Of a DNA stretch of 64,000 bases, positions 42,801 to 55,920 are shown in pieces. Source of the stretch: Favolaschia claudopus (Eukaryota > Basidiomycota > Agaricomycetes > Agaricales > Mycenaceae); contig JAWWNJ010000060.1 of the NCBI GenBank assembly GCA_037176885.1, positions 1,364,001 to 1,428,000 on the forward strand. Reading direction: 5' to 3'. The stretch's first letter is position 1. Every line of letters starts with the position of its first letter. The notes below the pieces were generated by a model. It made no database searches and had not been told where the DNA came from. It saw nothing but the letters and a program-made list of their open reading frames with translations. The position numbers were made by a program, and so were the translations under genes.

Positions 42801-45097
42801 TGTTTCTCTCCGTGGTGTGGTGAGTTGAGCGCCTACTATCAAGTTAGTTACAGTAGTGCATGGCAATAGAGAGTGCAGGCTTCCAGCAACCCAGACAGGA
42901 GCCGTAAGCTTATGTGTGCAATTGTAACATTAGGAAAGGAGGAAGTGCATCTGGCGGATCCCACAAGTTAAACTGTAACAATGCCACTGAGGCGCTGGTG
43001 CACTGCCCTATATTCCCTAATCCAAAGCTATTCTGTAAGGGCTGTGCAGCGCTCTGGCTGTACTAACCCTGGGTGGAAACGTGAGGGCAAGTGACCAAGG
43101 CAGAAGTTCGAACGTTCGGCCCGAATTTGGTTGAAAACAGAAAATCAGTGCCGAACTGCGGGTACTTAATGCTGGCAGTCAGAAACCGTAGAACAGTCCA
43201 GCGGTATAGATCGAGCACCGACATTAAAAGAACCGACGGCGCATGAAGTCTATGCAAGACGTCCTCCCATGTTGGTCTCTTCGGAACGAGGGAATGTTAC
43301 AACGATTCGCAGAATTCTAGACGCGAGCGAATTTTTCCACCATAAAAGGAGATTGTCGTGTAAAAAGGATCATCAAGGATTTACGGGACGTGAAAGCAAT
43401 GCATTGAAGTGTAGAATTCGGTTCTACAACAGCGGTGATTTGATATCGGAAAGAATCGCTATGTAACGTTCAAGTTCTACAGCAACTTGCTGTTGGATTC
43501 GGAGCGACGATAATTGAACTAAGTACTATTATCGTCGGTCCGAATCCACTTTGAATAGACCCCCCTTCAAAGGTATCCATTGCTCAGGCGCCTATGTAGC
43601 TCTCTAGTTATTTGTGGAACTGGCGGATCCGGGAACACGCCGAGCCAAGCCGGAGTGAGCCGAAGCAGTCCCGAATCAGTTCATCAATCAACAAACGTCA
43701 TTTCAGATGCCTCTTGCTTCTTCCTACCCTCATCCACTTAGCGACGAAGATGCCTAATGTCTTCTCGGCTGACAATTCCTCAAAGATGCATTGCAGTCTG
43801 CCCTTCGCTTCCACCCAGTGAACCTCTGCGGCAGTCAACGCACTTTAAAAGCCTCTTTCTATCCATCGTTGATCGCCTCTTTCTCTTTGACCGTTTTCTT
43901 TGTGCTCCTGGTTCACTGCTACAAAAGCTGGCTTTCAGCTTAAAAATCTTTTGTGGATCTTTTGTGGACTCAAATCGAACCTTCAATGGCCTCGCTGATC
44001 CTGCAAGGAACTCTTGTCTCTCCACGCGCCCAAGTTTCGCACTCGAAACTATCCGTCAAATAACCAGTCGACTTGCAGTCGTGTGGTTACTTATACCATC
44101 CATGCTTTCGGGATCGCCGGCATTCATTCACGGTAACTCGCTCGCTCCTCGATCTGAAATCGCCGGTACTCCTCCGCCTATCAGTCTTTTACCCCGCCTT
44201 TTAATAAATCGTTACTCGGAAAACTTTCCAGCACAGAAGCTCTGTGGCTCCGTGTCTGTCACGGAGGAAATTGTCGCTCATAGTTTTCAATCTCAAGAAG
44301 TCAGGTGCGTCAGGTCGAGTGCATCGAGGGAAAAGAACTTGATCTGACGAAACCGTGCAAAGGATGAATTTAACAGGCGGAAATATGAATATTTGTATCG
44401 TCCCATCCGTCATTCAATTCCTGCATGCCGACATCTCGGAGCAATCTCATTTTTTTTGCCATTCTCTTCCAAGTCAAAGCGCTCTCTGGACGGGCAACGA
44501 ATGAGGTCTTCGCACATGATCGTGAACACTAGATCGGACTTGTTCGTTCTTCGGACAAAGCGTTATCAAAGCGTATCAATTTTTATCATAGTCTCGAAAG
44601 AAATCGCAGGCTGAATGGCTGAGTATCTCGAACGCTAGGGTCCAGTACTCAAGTAGCCTCCGACAGACAGGCCTAGGAATTTCGTTGAGACCCTCCGAAC
44701 GACTCTACCGACTTTTTCCGGTGGCGCGACCTCGTTTTTCACAAAGACAATGGGACGAAGTCACGGAGACTCTTTGTCAAAGCAACTCTTTCCACGACTC
44801 TGCTTCGCGGTCTTCGGCCACTGATTCCAGACTGTCAAATCCTTCCTGTAAAGGCAATTCCATCATGATGGGGTGAATTTGAGCGAGGGTACACCGCGAG
44901 GCACGCACAACGTGCTATTAAGAGGGGGTAAGTGTCCCAGGCTCTCGGCTATCTGACTTGCACCTCTTTTATGGAAATTATGATGGCAGGACGGATGTCT
45001 TCAAAAGCTTCATTCACCATGGGATGCGAAAGCAGGCAATACGCTGCGATACTGGGCTTAATACTCCCCCGAACTTCGTCTCTTGTAATTGCCTTCG
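42801..45097. other. No confident gene; transposon-flanking, relic-rich DNA
   Basis: Open frames such as 43757-44347 (plus) have no domain and no splice support. A 20 bp inverted repeat (43495-43547) and a smaller hairpin TGTAGAA-TTCGG-TTCTACA near 43411 are the only clear structures. The end of the stretch is the promoter of the HMG-box gene. Confidence 0.4.
43495..43547. repeat. 20 bp inverted repeat (hairpin)
   Basis: The left arm 43495-43514 (GGATTCGGAGCGACGATAAT) and right arm 43528-43547 are reverse complements except for one base, with a 13-base loop. The arms could form a stable stem in RNA or DNA; it may be a transposon-end remnant. Confidence 0.65.
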
Positions 45098-46555
45098 ATG
45101 CCCGTCGTTCACAGCACCCTCCCCGTCCATCGCAGTCGTCAATCTCGTAGATTGCGACACATCGATTCGACCTGTGCGTCTTTCTCTTTTTCTCGGACGG
45201 AGCTCTTGACTGATGTAGCTATAGGCGACGACGACCTGTGGGAGACGTACGATGCTGAGCTCCTCGACTCTGCTCCCTCCCTAACCGTCAAATCCGAGCC
45301 CAATGACGACGACGACGACAATGCCGACTTCGACGACAACGACACATCCTCGCTCCCCTCCCCCTCCCCCATCCCCGTCCCCGTCCGGACAATCGACCCT
45401 ACTGCCCACGTCCCCCGTCCCCGCAACGCCTTCATCTGCTTCCGCTCCGAATTCGTCAGACAAGCCAAACTCAAAGGCTCGTCCAAGCCCGAGAACCAGA
45501 CCTGCCTGAGTCGCGATGCGGCGGACGCGTGGCGCGGGATGAACGCGGAGGAACGGCGCCCCCACGTTCTCATGGCGCTGCAGGAGAAGCGCGAGCATGC
45601 CCTGAGGTATCCGAACTATAAATATGCGCCTGGGAGCGGGGGTGGCGGCGGGGCGTCGTCGCGGAAAGTGAATGGGAATGGGAGGAAGGTTACGAGGATG
45701 AGTGTAGGGAGGCGGGCGTCGAGTGCGAGCTCTGATTCGTCAGAGTCTGTTTTCGAAGCTGCTGTCGACTCTCGGCCGTGGAACAAGTACGTGCCAAATC
45801 CTCCTGCTCCGCGCGAGAAGCCACGTCGAAAGTCGACGACGGCGAAACCTCGACTCGATGTCGACGCTGGTGGGCAGAAGGGAAGGTTTACGGTAGAGTC
45901 CTTGTTGTGTGAGCCCAGTGAATCGGTGTGTGTCTCTCTTGTCTTCTATCCTCCTCTTCTCATCTACTCTATAGGTCATCATTACTCCAACCGTTTCGTC
46001 GGAATCTAGCTCGTCGACCTCTTCGGCTTCTGTTCGAGCTCGCTCTACCCCTCGTGCATCCTCACCTCCGCCATCGAAAGCCGCTGCGCCACGGCTCGTG
46101 GAGTCCGTCGTCGCCGATCCTTCCGTTCCCGCCATCGCTACTCCTAAAGAAAACGACGAGGTGTGTAATCTTTTATTCCCGCTCTTCTCTTTCCTTCACT
46201 CACCCCATCCCTCAACCTACAGCCCACAATCACGCCAAGCCCCATCCGCCCCTGCTCATATAACGATAAACCAAAGCAATTCGGCTTCAAGAAAAGATTA
46301 TCTCCAAACGCCGCCGACTCGATCCGTCTCCCCACTCCTCCACCTACCCCGCCTCCAGTCCCCGACGTGGAGTCTCCATCTGAGTCTCCCGACGTAGAGC
46401 CCCAATGCGAGTGGGACAGCTGGATGTACGTTCCTATGGAGCTCAACGACGACGAGGACGGGGACCTCGATTTTTCTCCCCCGCCGAAGGATTTTGGGTT
46501 TTACTGTCCGGCGAGTCTGGATGGGGCTGTACCCGCGTTTGCGTTGTTCGCGTGA
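45098..46555 (+). CDS. HMG-box transcription factor
   Basis: A probable DNA-binding regulator in the nucleus. From the ATG at 45098 there is an acidic leader (EPNDDDDDNADFDDNDTSS). The HMG box starts at about residue 100: HVPRPRNAFICFRSEFVRQA, then LSRDAADAWRGMNAEERRPH, then EKREHALRYPNYKYAP. PRPRNAF(I/M)xFR and the final YPxYKYxP match the sequence-specific MATA/ROX1-type HMG class of fungi, not the abundant non-specific HMGB class. Further on are a Gly-rich linker, a basic segment and an intron at about 45928-45975 (GTGTGTG to TATAG). A Ser-rich region, a second intron near 46162-46221, a PPPTPPPVPDVE block and an acidic C-terminus (LNDDEDGDLDF) follow. The stop is at 46555. The first 40 residues are poorly coding, so the true start may involve an upstream exon. 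Target genes are unknown; mating or development roles are known for some relatives. Confidence 0.85.
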
Positions 46556-47125
46556 ATTATGCATGACTTTCTTGAACTGTATCTGTATGTACCTACTCAA
46601 ATTCTTACGACCGGTCGTTGTATCATGCCATGTTTTAGCATACGAATGGGAATCCCGAGTGAATGCCTCACTGAAAGATTTGTCTGTGGAATTGAATTGA
46701 TTGTATTAGCTCAACACTTAACACTGAAGTGGTGCGAGACTTGAATGTCAGTGCACGTTCTTTCTCTCAGTTATCAGCTTTGTTCAGCTAATTGCGAGAC
46801 AATGATTGGAGCCGTTAGACGATTCAGAGCAGCGAGGAACTCACATCTGTATTCCGTGACCTTACTGTGAAGCACCACAAATTTAGAGGAGAAAAAGGCG
46901 TTGTGTAAATCATCCTGATACTAATACACATGAAATGCCGCAGCTTTGAACGCTACTCGCACATCGTCGAAAGAAGTAATAAAAACGCGTCGTACAAGCT
47001 CATCGATATCATACTTATCATAAGCGACAATGGATTATAATACACTAGGCTTGGCTAGCCAGCCAGCGAAAAGTGGAAAAGACTGCAAATATTAACCAAC
47101 CTTAACCCTGAACGCTCGCTGGTGT
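46556..47125. other. Intergenic region between convergent genes
   Basis: AT-rich 3' space of the HMG-box gene and the sugar transporter. Nothing else seen. Confidence 0.5.
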
Positions 47126-49424
47126 TTATGTGGAAGAAGCCGAGGCTTTTTCATCCAAGATCTTTTCGTCCGTTGTCCCAAGATCGTGCGTGACACCCGC
47201 GGCGACAGCGGCAGTGTGGACGATTTCGGACTGGGTGCCGTCGAAGAGGGCGGCGGTCTCTTCGAGAGTCCGGTTCTTCGTCTCGATGACGACTGCGGGG
47301 AAAGAATCGTTAGTTGACGGAGAAAGAAAGGGTAGCAAGGGAGACGTACAGAAGTACAGGAATACACCCTCAAACACGAGCCACACGCAGTATACGATGT
47401 AGTACTTCCAGTCAATATTGTCTGTAGGAACAAATAAGTTAGATGGAGAGGCACGAAGAAAGAACAGCGACCTACCCATGGCAATGGGGTTGACATATTG
47501 GTTGAAGATGAGCGCGAGGGAGATCGTGAAGTTGAAGATGTTGAAACCCTTGGCACGGATATTGTAGGGCAAAATCTCCAACGTATACGTGACGATGAGG
47601 GGCGTGAACGCGATACTGTTCACCATATCAGTCTCTCGGAACGAATACATCAAGCAGACAATCGACTCACTCGTATGCAGCGTAGTACAAGAAGATGAAC
47701 GCGATGACAGAGTGCGCCGCCTGCTCGTTACCATTGATCCGATACCGCGCAGTGCAGATAGTCTGTGCGGTGAAGAACACAGTCATGCCGACGACCGATG
47801 TGAGGAACATCAGTCTGCGACCGAGTTTCTCCACCAAGGCCGACGCAGTCAGAGCCCAAGCCAAATTCCAAATTTGTAGGATACCGTTGATGAGGAGCTG
47901 AAAGTAGTTGATCATCGTAAGGAAACTTGTCTCAACGAAACAAGACATGGCCGAACCTGGATCGTCGGGTCGGTGATGCCGATGGAGTCGAGAACCTTGT
48001 TCAGATAGTACGAGACCAAGCCGTTGGCGGACCATTGAGAGAAGAAGGCGATGGCGACAATGATGCGGACACGCTTGCGGTTGCCCGGGGAAGAGAAGAA
48101 CGACTTCCACCCGATGTTGGCAGCGACTTTGAAGACATAAGGAGACGAAAAGTAGTCGTACTAAATTCACTTACCAGTGCGGTCAAACTCAATAGCGGCC
48201 TTGATCTCCTGGAACTCATACTGCACAAGCGGATCCTCCCTGGGATTAGGTATAAGCGATCGTCGGCGGACAAGAGAAATTTACGAATCACGTACTCGTT
48301 GCCGTCGGCGTGGTAGTAGGCCAAGATCTTGACAGCTTCAGCCTCCTTGCCCTTGCTCACCAAGTAACGAGGGGATTCGGGAGCGAACAGGACGAGAGCG
48401 ACTTGTAGAACGGAGGGGAGGGCCTGGAGCAAAGACGGTACACGCCATGCCCAAGTGGAGTTAATCTTGAACGTCCCGAATGTTGCCCAGGCAGCGCTAA
48501 AACACAACCGACGCGGTCAGTTTTCCATTCAGGGTCGACAATCAAATAGTACCGACATGATGGCGCCAGAATACCACAGGGAGTTGTACACCGAAGTCAG
48601 AGGAGCGCGGTACTTGGGATATGAGAGTTCGGTGACCAGCATGGGTGCGGCGTTGGCTAGGAAAAGATGATACAGTCAGAAGGTCGGCCGTGAAGCCGAG
48701 ATCGTTATACGGGCTCACCTGCGAAAGTCAATCCAAAACCGATGAGGAAACTGTATCATCAAGTCTATTTGTGAGTACAACGAGTAACAGGACCGAGATC
48801 CACGCTGACCGGGCTCCGATGAACATCCCGACGGACTTGGAAGCGGTTTGGACGGCCGTTGCGATACACATGACGAGGGCACCGAAGAAAACGGTGGGCC
48901 GACGACCAATACCGTCAGACATGTAGGGTGCGAAGGGGTATCCCGCCAAAGCCCCAATGTTCTATTTCCCGTTGAATATGAGAATGAGGGAATGGACCGG
49001 GCACGTACTTGGATGGCGTTGAGCAGACCGAGCTTTCCCTTAGTGGGACTATCGGGAAATTAGAATTCAGACAATTCAGAGAAAACAAGTGACGCACGTA
49101 TGGAAGTATAGCTTCCACTGGCTCAAAGACTGCAAACCGTTCATCATACTCCCATCGTAACCGTTGGTCGAGCTGGTGATGAGACTTGAAAATTTGCGGA
49201 ACGTCAGCGACTTAGGGGCGAATGCGACGATCGGGCTCACAGGAGGGTGATCCACGCGTTGAGGATAATGAGCCTGAGGGACGACGTTGTGAGTCGTTTG
49301 GGTGAAGTCGAAGGAAAAAAAAATTATGGACACACCGCCTGTTGTTGTACCACTTCCGGTTGGGGTCCATGAGATGCGTGTACGCATTGACGCTGCTATC
49401 ATTTGCGACTGCTCCGCCGGCCAT
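47126..49424 (-). CDS. Sugar transporter, major facilitator superfamily
   Basis: A 12-helix proton-linked hexose or disaccharide transporter of the plasma membrane, in about ten exons. The start at 49424 gives MAGGAVANDSSVNAYTHLMD, and the first helix ends in TNGYDGSMMNGLQSL. Family signatures follow in order: SDGIGRRPTVFFGA (loop 2-3 G-x-x-x-D-x-x-G-R-R), the PYKYRAPLTSVYN-like loop read here as YPKYRAPLTSVYN, APESPRYLVSKGK (PESPR before the central loop), LVEKLGRRLMFLTS, YTLEILPYNIRAKG and VIETKNRTLEETAALFDG (PETKxxTLEE-type end of helix 12). The tail ends at 47126 in an acidic/Ala-rich stretch. By these loops it resembles fungal lactose-permease/hexose transporters. No break is seen. Confidence 0.92.
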
Positions 49425-52400
49425 TGTGGATGCAAGGAGAGCTCAAAGACGGGAGGTCTGGGGGCGGGGGGAAGACGCCTAAGGAAAAGAAGGCGATTCG
49501 CGGGTGCGGGGTTTATGTATAGTCGGCTCAGGTGACATAAAGCTTGGTTTTTCCAAAGGTACTCCGGCAAACGCACTTTCATGGTTGCCTAAACGGAGAT
49601 GTCAAGTGACTGATCTCACCGTTTGCCGATCTGTGTCGACATTGAATGGCGATACGCGGAGGCAATTTGCTACTCCGAAGCTCAGGGAGGCTTTTATGCG
49701 ATGATAAATGAACAGAAAATGAGGGAAAAAATTGACTGCTTAGCAGTAGGTCTGCGTCGAGCGAAGTCGACTCCTGCAGAAGGTTCCCCACCGGAAGGAT
49801 CCGGCAAATTGTGGGGCAATTTTCAAATGCAACCATCGCATCACAGTATCAATTTACCGTGTGATGAGAAGCAACTAACCTCCGAAGAAACGCCGTCCAT
49901 TGAATTTCTCTTTGAGGTGACTGGGAGCGCTATTTCCCCGGGCAGACGATGGGTAGCAATGGCGTTTCAGATCGAGAAGACAAATATGAGGCTCGTTGCT
50001 TCAGTCCATGGATTTTCCACAGAAGGATTGGTGGTAAATGCGTAAATGAATCACGCCAGTGGAAGAGAGAAGTATAGTCCAAGTCCAGTTGATGTGTGGA
50101 GGCAGCTTCTTTGACAGTAGGTAGCATGTGCAATAGAAAGCTGAAAATATATCGGAGATATCCTTGGATGACAGGCGATTCGAAAACACGGGCCTCAGTG
50201 CTCAGCGCTCAACCACCAAGGGCCGCGAAGGGATGAAATAAAAAGTCGAAGCATGAGTTGATGTCAGAGGTTGTTGAGACCAGAGAGTGAAGAACGCATC
50301 TAGTGCGACTACGAGTGCATTGCTCGCCGACGAGTATGGGCCTCGAATAGCGTTCCTATTGTTGGAAATCTTTGGAGACGTCGGGCGCGAGGGGCAGCAG
50401 GAGATACGACGGGCTAGAACCCGGCGAATGTGGCCCGTAGAATGGCAATCCACAAAAAACTTGGCTTGATTGACAGAATTGAAGAAGAAGGCCGGCTGGT
50501 ACGGCGGTGGTGTCGTTACAGCGATTCTCGAGATATACAAGTCGGCGAAGATCTTCAAGCAGGTTCCTGGCAGCAGCGATCCAGAAGCCTCAAATACAAG
50601 CTCGATGCTTCCGTTCTTCAGCTTCGAAAGGTTTAAAAGGAGTCGGTGCCAATTCGTCTATTTTTTCAATTGTGCCAGCTGGAAGTAGAATCGAGTCAAA
50701 TACAATAACAGAGAACACCCAAAAAAGAACCTGCCCGGATCCCCGAAGCCTGATGAGCCTGACAATCACCAATCCTTAATTAAGACCACTCACGATACGA
50801 TACGCTCTGATACGCTAAAATGGCGAGAGCTTCCTTCGGTAGTACGACACCTTTTCCCGTTATCGAGGCAATCCGCGAAATCTCCCAGGCACGAATTCTC
50901 CGTGAATAGGAAGACAGGCTGCAAAGAGGATCACTAGAAACTCGAAGAGGACTAGTGGGCGGGAGTAGGGGGTAACTTCGGAGGGTATCAGTCAACAGCC
51001 GGAAAGACACTCCGCCTATAGTTTTGACACCGAGTTCCCGTCGCCAAGACTTAGACTAGAGCCTCTTCGTGCTCTGTGGTGGAGGCTCGACCGGACCGCA
51101 TCCGGGCACGGTTCCGCTGACGATGAGCATCCCCAGTATCGCAAGGAGATCACATGGACAACGACCATCGCCCGACCTGAGAGCGGGGACAGCGCATTGT
51201 ACGGAGCTCGTTATGCGACGCCTGTCAGTTCGCCATCACAGCGTCCATCGCTAGAGACGAATGACTAGGAGTGTCGTGCATGACTGCGCCGGGTGGTACA
51301 GCGGAGCAAAAATTACAGATAGAGTAAGAGCTATCTCTTCTTTTCGACTTTCCCAGTCCTCAGTAAGCAGATATCGACACTCCCGCCACCGCCTACGACT
51401 CCTCCAGGCTGACCGTTGTCAACCCGGCGTGGATCATTGACCCACTTTAAAGCGGACACAGAGCCTACTATCCGCTCTGCATGCCATTCAGCAGTACAGT
51501 CAGGGACTCATCAAGCCCCGGATAACGCGGATCTTCCTCCTCCATTCCGTCTGTCCCTTCCCCCAGTGCATCCTACCCCACTGAGAAGAAACGCGATGGA
51601 AGCGGTCTCCCACAGACCACACCGTGCTGAGCGTATCTGCACCGACATAGAACGGGGCACAGGCAATAGATAAAAACCACAAATAGAATGCCGCCTCGAC
51701 CTCACCGATGACAATGGCACTCCTGGCGCACGCGCCCCACAAACACCCTCGAGTCTCAGTCAGCGTAAGAATCAGTGAGTACGCCTCGACTTCCACTGTC
51801 CACCGCAGCCCCAGCTCTTCACGAAGGTCAACTCCACCTCCACCTCCTCCTCGTCCCCACCTCCGTCACGCGTCATTAACACCTCCACCATCAGACCCTG
51901 CGGATATACACTTTACCCCCGCCCGGTGAAAATCTCCTTCCCCCCTTTTTGACACATGTGCACGCCGTCCATAGGCACAGTGAAATGAAGGCTCCCCACG
52001 CCTCACGCGCATGCGCACCGCACCTTCGAGGACCAGTGGCGCCCACCATTCGTCCTTGGATTCACCCCCTCTTTCTTGCGCCCACCGAGAAGCCCGTCGA
52101 CCTCCTCCGCTGCTCGCGGCAGCTCCTCCTTCACTGTCCACTGGCAGCAGCGCCGGGTCGATCCATCATGCCTCGCTTGCTTGCGCCATCCTCAGAAAGC
52201 ACTCGTCGGACGTTTTCGCTCTCGTATGTGCGCCGCAACTCCGCTGAGCCCCACCGTCGCCTCCACTAACGCGACGACCTCTGTCTGGACCATAGGCAGC
52301 CCCCCGCGAGCAGTGGCGTCCCGCGCAGGAGCTGCGACACCTCACCGCAGTCATCCCGGAGGAGCCTTGAAAAGATGATGGAAGAAGCCACTCTACACCA

Positions 52401-55292
52401 CCTTGTCTGCAGCCCCGCCTTCCGAAGTCGGTGATTCAGGGACCAGAGCGAGCTCCTCGACCATACTCGGGATCCACACCGAGTTCCACAGCGTGACGAG
52501 AGCTTCTCCCCCGCATTCACGCAACTCGAGCCCTACTGACCCCTCCTCGTTTCTCCTCCCCCTCCTCCACACGCGACCGACGAGGCCGTCAGAAGAGCGG
52601 GCACACCCATCGCCGGGAAGTAACAAGCTTGACCCCTCCACGAAAAGTGACACTCAGAGGCACCGCCCGCATCGTCCTTCCCCATGACTAACACAATCCC
52701 CGCCTTGACGACAGCGAGCCCCCGCGCACCAGTAGCGACGACGCCACAGTCGTGGATACGTGGCTTCTTCGACACTCATCCCGTCGTGCCGCACATCCTC
52801 GTCTCCCGCTTCGTACAAGTCGCCGCCATCTCGAAGGCGATACGCGGGTGCTCATTGACTCGTTTGTAGTCGTCGTCATCGGCGCGAGGAAGGCGAGCGC
52901 GTTTATGGCGTACTGCATGACGCCTTTTCCCCACTTTTGAGCAGAGACACAGCGAGGACCATACCCCACCCCCGCCTCTCCACCCCCTTCTCTCCCCTCC
53001 TCCTCCTTCCCCGCCTCCTCCTCCATCGACGGGTGCTCGTGCGCCTCGCTAGGGAGTGACAAGCCCGAAAGGTGACGCATTCGTCCCGAGGGTAAGAACC
53101 CCGCTACGACAACCTTCAAGAAGCTCTGAGGGTCTCTCTTACCCTCTATAACCTTCAAGCAAGAGACGGAAGTCAGTAATCAATGCGGACGAGAACAAGG
53201 AAGGGCTGACCCTGCGTATGACATAGGGGTGAGACGCCGACGCCGGCGAGTCGTATGTATGTTTCCTGGGTCGATGAGGGCGAGGTGGGCGATGACCCAA
53301 GAGCGAGCTTGAGCTCCGGCGGCACGAGGAGGACTTGCGGGTGGGCAAGCGATGGGCGGGACGTGGTGGTGGCGGTGGTGGTGGAGCGACGCACGGTCGA
53401 AGCGTAAGAGCGGGATGTGGGGATACGTGGCAAGCAAGGCTTGAAGAACACGAGGACTGGAATATCGTGCGACCCGGACGATCCTGTGGCACACTCTGTC
53501 AGCACAATTGATGAGGGATCTGACGTCAAAACACTGACAGACCACGCGCCCCTCGCTATGGGGGGTACGATGGTAGATAGAAAGAGATAGCGAGTGGCCT
53601 TGCGTGCGGCGAGAGTGTTCTACTACGCTCGTCTCCTTGGTGAAGGTACGTGCGGAGGCGGGAAAACGGAGGCCCTATGCAGTAGCATCTCAAGAGGCGA
53701 CGCGCAGGAGTAGCATCGCTGGGGCGACCGTCAGCCGGGACGAGGAGAAAAAAAAGGGGATGACGCAGGTATGCATGGCACAAGGCTGTGGCTGGAGCAG
53801 CCGTTTTTTGTGAGCACGGCGGTGTAGAAAGGCGATGTAGTCTTCAGGGTGGTGGCTGCGGTCCCGTCAGATTGGGAGATGAGCGAATGAAGGTAACGGC
53901 TCACTGACCATGACGTGTCCTCGATTGAACGATACCAAAGCCTTGAGAGCTCGCCGGTGGTCAGAGGCGTAAGATAGAGCTAAAAGTTCCAACAAGGATG
54001 ATTGCTAGAAGAAAGGACAATGAGGAGGAGATAGGACCTACCAAAGGACCACTCTTCTACCATTCCTGCTCCTGTGACTGACTAGTTCTCTCTGCCCTGC
54101 AGTTCTGAGGCAGAGCACCTTCCGGTAATCGATACCCTCAGTCACTTGCTGTCCAAATTTCGCTCTTTTGACGATGAAAGAAGATGTCCTGAGAAATCCG
54201 TTAGCTGACGCTCATAGACGCGTAGATAGTCGAGAGAAGTACAACGCACTAGCTAGCGCTTCAAGCAGCGACAGAAAGTTTGCGCCAGCGAGTGGAGAGC
54301 CTCCAAGAGACTTGTAGGGAGAACAGAGTCGAAGATCTCTCGTTTCTTGACAATTCTCGTTTCGGCGTGTCTGGAGCGCAAGTTCGAGGGGAGAGTCCCG
54401 GATATCAGACAGAATCCCGCCAGTAGAGATGGAATTATGTCGATGAAAGCATTCTGAGGCAAATCTCGACTCTGAGTGCATTGTTGCTGTGAGGGGAAGT
54501 GGAAGGTTGATGTCACAACACGTGCCGGATCAGACCGTTACGGTCACGCTGTTCGGCCAGCTTGCCTCCGCCACTCTTCACGAAGCCGCCGCCCGACCGT
54601 CTAAAGTGGTGCTAAGGTCTCACAGGTATCGTTGTAACAAACCCGCCTTCCCAAGTCTGACTTCAAGTTACCGTTGGCCTGCGACCCCGATCCATTCCGT
54701 GATGCTTGGTCAGTCTTGGGGACCAAGTTGGGGTCGGTGTTCACTGTTAACTGCGACTCGGATCAAGTCTTTGCTGCAAGGTTAATTGCCACTAATCGTG
54801 TTTCTGAATCGGATCGCTGGTGGGCGTTTTTCTATTGTTTTTTTTTCTTACATTCTCACCGATTCTGGGAGTTTATTCACTCTTATTTGAACCTGATCTT
54901 CAAATGAGTAAATTCGTCCTTGGTTCTACGCGTCCACCCGTTCCTCCCCTCCTCAACCCCTGCCATCCGGAATATCATACAACTCGACCTCAATCTCCAC
55001 CGCTAGGGTTCGTTCAGCATCCAGCTCTGATGATGTTGGTGAATGATCGTTCTCCTCTTCCCGTCAGGTCATTGACATGGTCATCACAAGTTCAGCCGCG
55101 GACGCAGGGAAAAAATCTCTATCTATCTTCTTGATCTCAAAATTCTCTCCGTGCATCTTGATTTTTTCCTTTCAAAGTCACGAGCGACTGATACTGCTTT
55201 GATTCAATTTCTAGTGCAAACCTTCGTTTCCTGCGCTCTTTGCGTCCCTTGAGGTACTCCAGAAAGCCTCTTAGTACTTGTCATCGACATTA
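49425..55292. other. No confident gene; long GC-rich and mixed tract
   Basis: Nearly 6 kb without a supported gene. At 50280-50680 plus-strand segments such as SALLADEYGPRIAFLLLEIF and AGWYGGGVVTAILEIYKSAK look coding-like but lie in separate frames. At 51.3-53.6 kb both strands are open in several frames, with Pro/Ser/Arg-rich translations typical of GC-biased DNA. Minus-strand pieces such as GEALVTLWNSVWIPSMVEEL (near 52.45 kb) and RVLQALLATYPHIPLLRFDR (near 53.4 kb) are the most protein-like, but I could not build a model. It could be a decayed gene or element. Confidence 0.4.
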
Positions 55293-55621
55293 GGGTGTTT
55301 CAAAGTTAAAAACTCGGGTCCAACTTGAGGTACAACTCGAAGGCCAACTTGAGAAGTCGAAAAATCAAGTTGGAACGAAATCGGACCTGAAGTCGTGCAA
55401 GTTACCTCGACCGTGACTGCAGGTCCGATTTCGTTCCAACTTCACTCCAACTTCGGATCCAACCTCGGCTAACCCGCATATCAAGTCAATTTGAACGTGA
55501 ACTTTGAAACACCTCAGGTCCGAAAGTTCCTAACTTGGTCCTCGACTTCTCGAGTTGGGCCTCAAGTTAGACCTCAAATCAGACGTGAAGTCAGAGCCAA
55601 GTTGTTAACTTTGAAACACCC
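55293..55621. mobile_element. MITE with 17 bp perfect terminal inverted repeats and TA duplication
   Basis: The ends are GGGTGTTTCAAAGTTAA (from 55293) and its exact reverse complement (to 55621), flanked on both sides by TA (55291-55292 and 55622-55623). A TA target duplication and short TIRs fit a non-autonomous Tc1/mariner-like element. The 329 bp interior has no open frame of note. It repeats CAACTT/AAGTTG words and contains a large hairpin. A further inverted copy of the end (GAACTTTGAAACACCT near 55500) lies inside, suggesting a nested or rearranged unit. Confidence 0.8.
55367..55442. repeat. 23 bp perfect internal inverted repeat of the MITE
   Basis: The left arm 55367-55389 and right arm 55420-55442 are exact reverse complements, separated by 30 bases. 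The arms begin AAGTTGGAACGAAATCGG on the left. The structure could form a stem-loop transcript. Confidence 0.85.
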
Positions 55622-55832
55622 TATTAGCCCGAGTTCTCGTTTGGTTTGGTGTCAGTCGACTGTGGGTTAGTTCCTTGCTACCGTCGCTCTCGTTCAATTA
55701 ATCATGTCTACGCCGCGTAGGACTAGCCCATGAACTCCATTGTGGTATGCACATTCCTAGGCTAAGTCTCGTCGATTCAAGCCCTCCATTATTTGAATCC
55801 TCCTCTCAATCTTGCTACAGTAGCCAAGTAGC

Positions 55833-55839
55833 TATAAAA
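55833..55839 (+). promoter_or_regulatory. TATA box of the hydrophobin-like gene
   Basis: TATAAAA, 82 bases upstream of the ATG at 55921. The spacing suits a strongly expressed fungal gene; the assignment is by position. Confidence 0.5.
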
Positions 55840-55920
55840 TACGAGGGTTTCAAATCCATCTCATCTTCAAATTCCAACGCAGTTGTTGCGAACCCCTTCT
55901 CACCGCCCAACTGCTTCAGA

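Noticed and set aside
43757..44347. Plus-strand ORF of 196 codons
   Set aside because: No domain, no splice or promoter signals. The Ser/Leu/Arg-rich composition is similar to non-coding frames nearby.
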